Assembly: GCF_018881755.1 (NCBI RefSeq)
Contig: NZ_JACVPS010000012.1
Span: 1 to 64,000 of the forward strand
Direction: 5' to 3'
Source of the DNA: Polynucleobacter finlandensis
GTDB taxonomy: Bacteria > Pseudomonadota > Gammaproteobacteria > Burkholderiales > Burkholderiaceae
DNA length: 64,000 nt
Shown in pieces: positions 61,670 through 64,000 of the stretch (within the stretch, counting starts at the first letter, position 1; every line of letters starts with the position of its first letter). The notes beneath the pieces are model-generated. The model was given only the letters and a program-made list of their open reading frames with translations. It had not been told where the DNA came from and did no database searches. The position numbers and the translations under genes were made by a program.

Positions 61670-62647
61670 TCATTCAGGTTTAATTTGTGCCGCCTTCACG
61701 ATTGGCGCGATTCGAATGAGATCCCCCTTAATTTGCTCTGCAAATTTCTCTGGGGTTCCAGGGGCAGGAACGATACCCATCGCCAGTAACTTATCTCGAC
61801 CCTCTGGTGAATTTAAGATCTCATTTAAAGCTTGATTTAGTTTGGCAATGATGGGTTTAGGTGTTTTTGCTGGTGCCAACAGGCCAACCCAACTATTGAT
61901 TTCAAAATCTTTTACGCCACCCTCAATAAAAGTAGGAACATCAGGCAGACTCGGACTGCGTTTGGCGCTAGACACGGCAATGGCTTTTACGCGGCCAGAT
62001 TTAACATATTGATTTGCCCCTGCTACTGCCGTATAGACCAGCGGAATATTTCCGCCAAGCAAGTCCGTTAGGGCCTGACCTCCACCTTTATATGGGATAT
62101 GAAGCAAATTGGCGCCTGTTTTTTGCTTTAGCAATTCTCCGGCAATATGAGGCGTTCCACCAGCGCCAGATGTTCCATAAGAAAGGCCGTTAGGATCTTT
62201 TTTTGAAATGGCAATCACATCAGCCAAGGTTTTTCCAGGGAAATCATTATTGGCAACCAATATCAATATGGCATCACCAATCTTTCCGATGGGAGCAAAG
62301 TCTTTAGCGCCATCAAATGGCACTTTATCAAACAGGGATGGGTTGATAGTGAGCGTCCCATCGAAACCTAATAACAGGGTATAGCCATCTGGCTCAGCAG
62401 TCGCAACCATTTGAGTGCCAATATTTCCTGAGGCACCGGGCCTATTATCAGCAATCACCTGCTGCCCTAGCTTGAGTGAGAGTTGTTCGGCAATAAATCG
62501 CCCTGAGGTATCGGTTACGCCTCCAGGCGTAAATGGAATAACAAGACGAATGGGTCGATTGGGATAACTTGATTGCGCTAAGGAAGGATTAGCAAAGCAA
62601 ACAATAATGAAGCAAAAAAACTGTAGGCAATAAACTGGTAGTTTCAT
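61670..62647 (-). CDS. Bug/TctC family periplasmic substrate-binding protein
   Basis: 325 residues, signal peptide (cleavage after 'SLAQ'), then 'YPNRPIRLVIPFTPGGVTDTSGRFIAEQLS', 'VIADNRPGASGNIGTQMVATAEPDGYTLLLGFDGT' and 'HIPYKGGGQALTDLLGGNIPLVYTAV'. Like the receptor at 12164-13162 it should capture a carboxylate. It is 12 bp downstream of the PEP mutase/isocitrate lyase family gene, which suggests a linked catabolic role. Confidence 0.94.
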   Translation of the reverse strand: MKLPVYCLQFFCFIIVCFANPSLAQSSYPNRPIRLVIPFTPGGVTDTSGRFIAEQLSLKLGQQVIADNRPGASGNIGTQMVATAEPDGYTLLLGFDGTLTINPSLFDKVPFDGAKDFAPIGKIGDAILILVANNDFPGKTLADVIAISKKDPNGLSYGTSGAGGTPHIAGELLKQKTGANLLHIPYKGGGQALTDLLGGNIPLVYTAVAGANQYVKSGRVKAIAVSSAKRSPSLPDVPTFIEGGVKDFEINSWVGLLAPAKTPKPIIAKLNQALNEILNSPEGRDKLLAMGIVPAPGTPEKFAEQIKGDLIRIAPIVKAAQIKPE

Positions 62648-62659
62648 GGCACGCCTTCT

Positions 62660-63535
62660 TTATTTGGTTTCTACGTAGCGCTTCTCAAATTCCCAAACAT
62701 CCTCAAAACCCATTAATTTAGAGAGCTCTCCAAAGTCATATAAATCGACGGGGTTACTGATTGAAGATCCGGTAGCCTTAAAGTGCTCATATACCCCCGT
62801 CATTGCCTGCACTGCAGCTAGCAGAGCAGTTACCGGAAAGATGGCGATTTTGTAACCGAGATTCTCCAATTCGGCTTGACTCAGAACAGGAGTTCTCCCC
62901 TTCTCCACCATATTCGCAATCAAAGGATGCCCTGCAAAAGTTTGACCAATACGTCGCATCTCTTCCTGACTCTCAGGAGATTCAATAAATAAAATATCCG
63001 CTCCCGCACGCGCATATGCTTCGCCGCGTCTCAAGGCCTCATCCAAGCCTAAGGTAGTGCGAGCATCGGTTCGAGCAATAATTTTAAAGTTGGGGTCAGT
63101 TCTGTTTTCAACAGCCACCTGAATTTTCCTCACCATATCCTCAAGTGTAATCACTCTGCGACCGGGTGTATGGCCACATTTTTTGGGGAACTCTTGATCC
63201 TCTAGTTGAATAGCTACTGCACCCGCTGCTTCGTAGCCGCGCACAGTGTGACGGACATTAAGCAAGCCGCCATAGCCAGTGTCACCGTCAGCAATTAAGG
63301 GTGTCTTTGCCATTCCTGCCATAGCAGCCACACGACCGACCATTTCGGTATAGCTTGCTATGCCTGCGTCTGGTAAACCCATCAGCGAGGCAACCGTGCC
63401 GTAACCGGTCATATACAAAGCATCAAAACTCATTCGATCAGCAAGGCGCAAGGAAACCATTTCATAAACGCCAGGAGCAACAATAAGTCCCGGAGATTTC
63501 AAGCGCTCTTTAAACTGGATTCTCTGTGCAATCAT
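62660..63535 (-). CDS. Isocitrate lyase/PEP mutase family protein
   Basis: 291 residues. 'DALYMTGYGTVASLMGLPDAG', 'PLIADGDTGYGGLLNVRHTVRGYEAAGAVAIQLEDQEFPKKCGHTPGR' with the KKCGH catalytic loop, and 'KIIARTDARTTLGLDEALRRGEAYARAGADILFIESP' are family signatures. Members include 2-methylisocitrate lyase, oxaloacetate decarboxylase and carboxyvinyl-carboxyphosphonate mutase, so the exact reaction is open. Flanked by a Bug receptor and an aminotransferase. Confidence 0.9.
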   Translation of the reverse strand: MIAQRIQFKERLKSPGLIVAPGVYEMVSLRLADRMSFDALYMTGYGTVASLMGLPDAGIASYTEMVGRVAAMAGMAKTPLIADGDTGYGGLLNVRHTVRGYEAAGAVAIQLEDQEFPKKCGHTPGRRVITLEDMVRKIQVAVENRTDPNFKIIARTDARTTLGLDEALRRGEAYARAGADILFIESPESQEEMRRIGQTFAGHPLIANMVEKGRTPVLSQAELENLGYKIAIFPVTALLAAVQAMTGVYEHFKATGSSISNPVDLYDFGELSKLMGFEDVWEFEKRYVETK

Positions 63536-63557
63536 ATGTTTTCCTAAGAATATTCTT

Positions 63558-64000
63558 CTAAATGTTCATTGCAGCATCAACTGCTTCACCCAATACGCTG
63601 ATGAGGTTTTCTACTTCGGCTGGCGTGGAGATAAATGGAGGCCCTACTGCGATGGCATCCCCAGCCACACGAACAAGCGCGCCTCTTTCAATGCAAGCTT
63701 CAAGCACTTTCATAGAACGCAAGCCTGGTTTTCCAGCAACAGGATCAAGCTCAATGGCGCCAGATAAACCAAAATTACGAATATCCAAAATTCCGGATTT
63801 TCCTTTTAATGCGTGCAAGGCATTTTCTAATACGGGTTCAAGCGCTCTGGCGCGATTAATCAAATCATCTGATTCGAAAATATCCAAGACTGCATGCGCA
63901 GCCGCTGTTGGAATAGGATGGCCTGAGTAGGTATACCCATGGAAGAACTCAATCATTTGCTCTTGCCCGCCTGCACCCATGATGGCGTCATAGATATCGC
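63558..64000 (-). CDS. Class III aminotransferase (partial, N-terminus beyond the window)
   Basis: The visible C-terminal part of about 147 residues contains 'FFHGYTYSGHPIPTAAAHAVLDI', the segment near the PLP site of omega-amino acid-pyruvate transaminases, and 'RGALVRVAGDAIAVGPPFISTPAEVENLI' near the end. The frame stays open to the window edge, so the start and the PLP Lys are outside. It probably belongs with the PEP mutase/isocitrate lyase family gene and the Bug receptor downstream, on the same strand. Confidence 0.9.
   Translation of the reverse strand, partial: DIYDAIMGAGGQEQMIEFFHGYTYSGHPIPTAAAHAVLDIFESDDLINRARALEPVLENALHALKGKSGILDIRNFGLSGAIELDPVAGKPGLRSMKVLEACIERGALVRVAGDAIAVGPPFISTPAEVENLISVLGEAVDAAMNI

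Overview
The window looks like the chromosome of a freshwater betaproteobacterium close to Polynucleobacter (Burkholderiales). The gene order gmk-rpoZ-spoT, yicC beside rph-rdgB-hemW, two Bug-type solute receptors, class I fumarase, and the nad, sox and formate dehydrogenase sets fit that group. The assignment rests on gene content and protein style only; no database was searched.

Layout. 1-3943: remnant or right end of an element integrated at tRNA-Arg(ACG). It has a DUF4224 protein and a tyrosine integrase, and about 2.4 kb without credible genes. That stretch holds a GC-rich segment rich in perfect hairpins (about 676-1410, a candidate large structured RNA), three degenerate ~106-bp repeats and an 11-bp phased heptamer repeat. 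4039-15944: housekeeping genes (greB, spoT, rpoZ, gmk, yicC, rph, rdgB, hemW), an acyl-CoA cluster with a Bug receptor, and an orphan histidine kinase. 15998-25558: a 9.5-kb genomic island bounded by an exact 14-bp copy of the tRNA-Ser(UGA) 3' end. It carries a P4-type integrase, an AlpA-like regulator, a very small HUH/YxxK Rep-like protein, and ten or so unrecognised genes, six of them in one minus-strand series downstream of an XRE regulator. Three copies of a GGGATA(T/A)GA-type operator flank that regulator.

25.8-64 kb: mostly core metabolism. This includes pgi and phosphomannomutase, nadA-nadC and nadB (de novo NAD), a two-subunit NAD-dependent formate dehydrogenase, acs, class I fumarase, murI-tonB-exbB-exbD, a penicillin acylase family enzyme, and purU. 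It also includes a six-gene operon joining a molybdenum hydroxylase to soxXYZA, lrgAB, and at the right edge a Bug receptor, a PEP mutase/isocitrate lyase family enzyme and a truncated aminotransferase. Six toxin-antitoxin-type loci are scattered between these genes (phd-vapC, three higBA-like pairs, a TumE-like pair and a lone brnA), several with clear palindromic operators.

Four tRNAs are present: Arg(ACG), Ser(UGA), Ser(GGA) and Leu(UAA). Start codons were moved from the longest open frame wherever the N-terminus ran through a tRNA or lacked family similarity; such choices are stated per gene.
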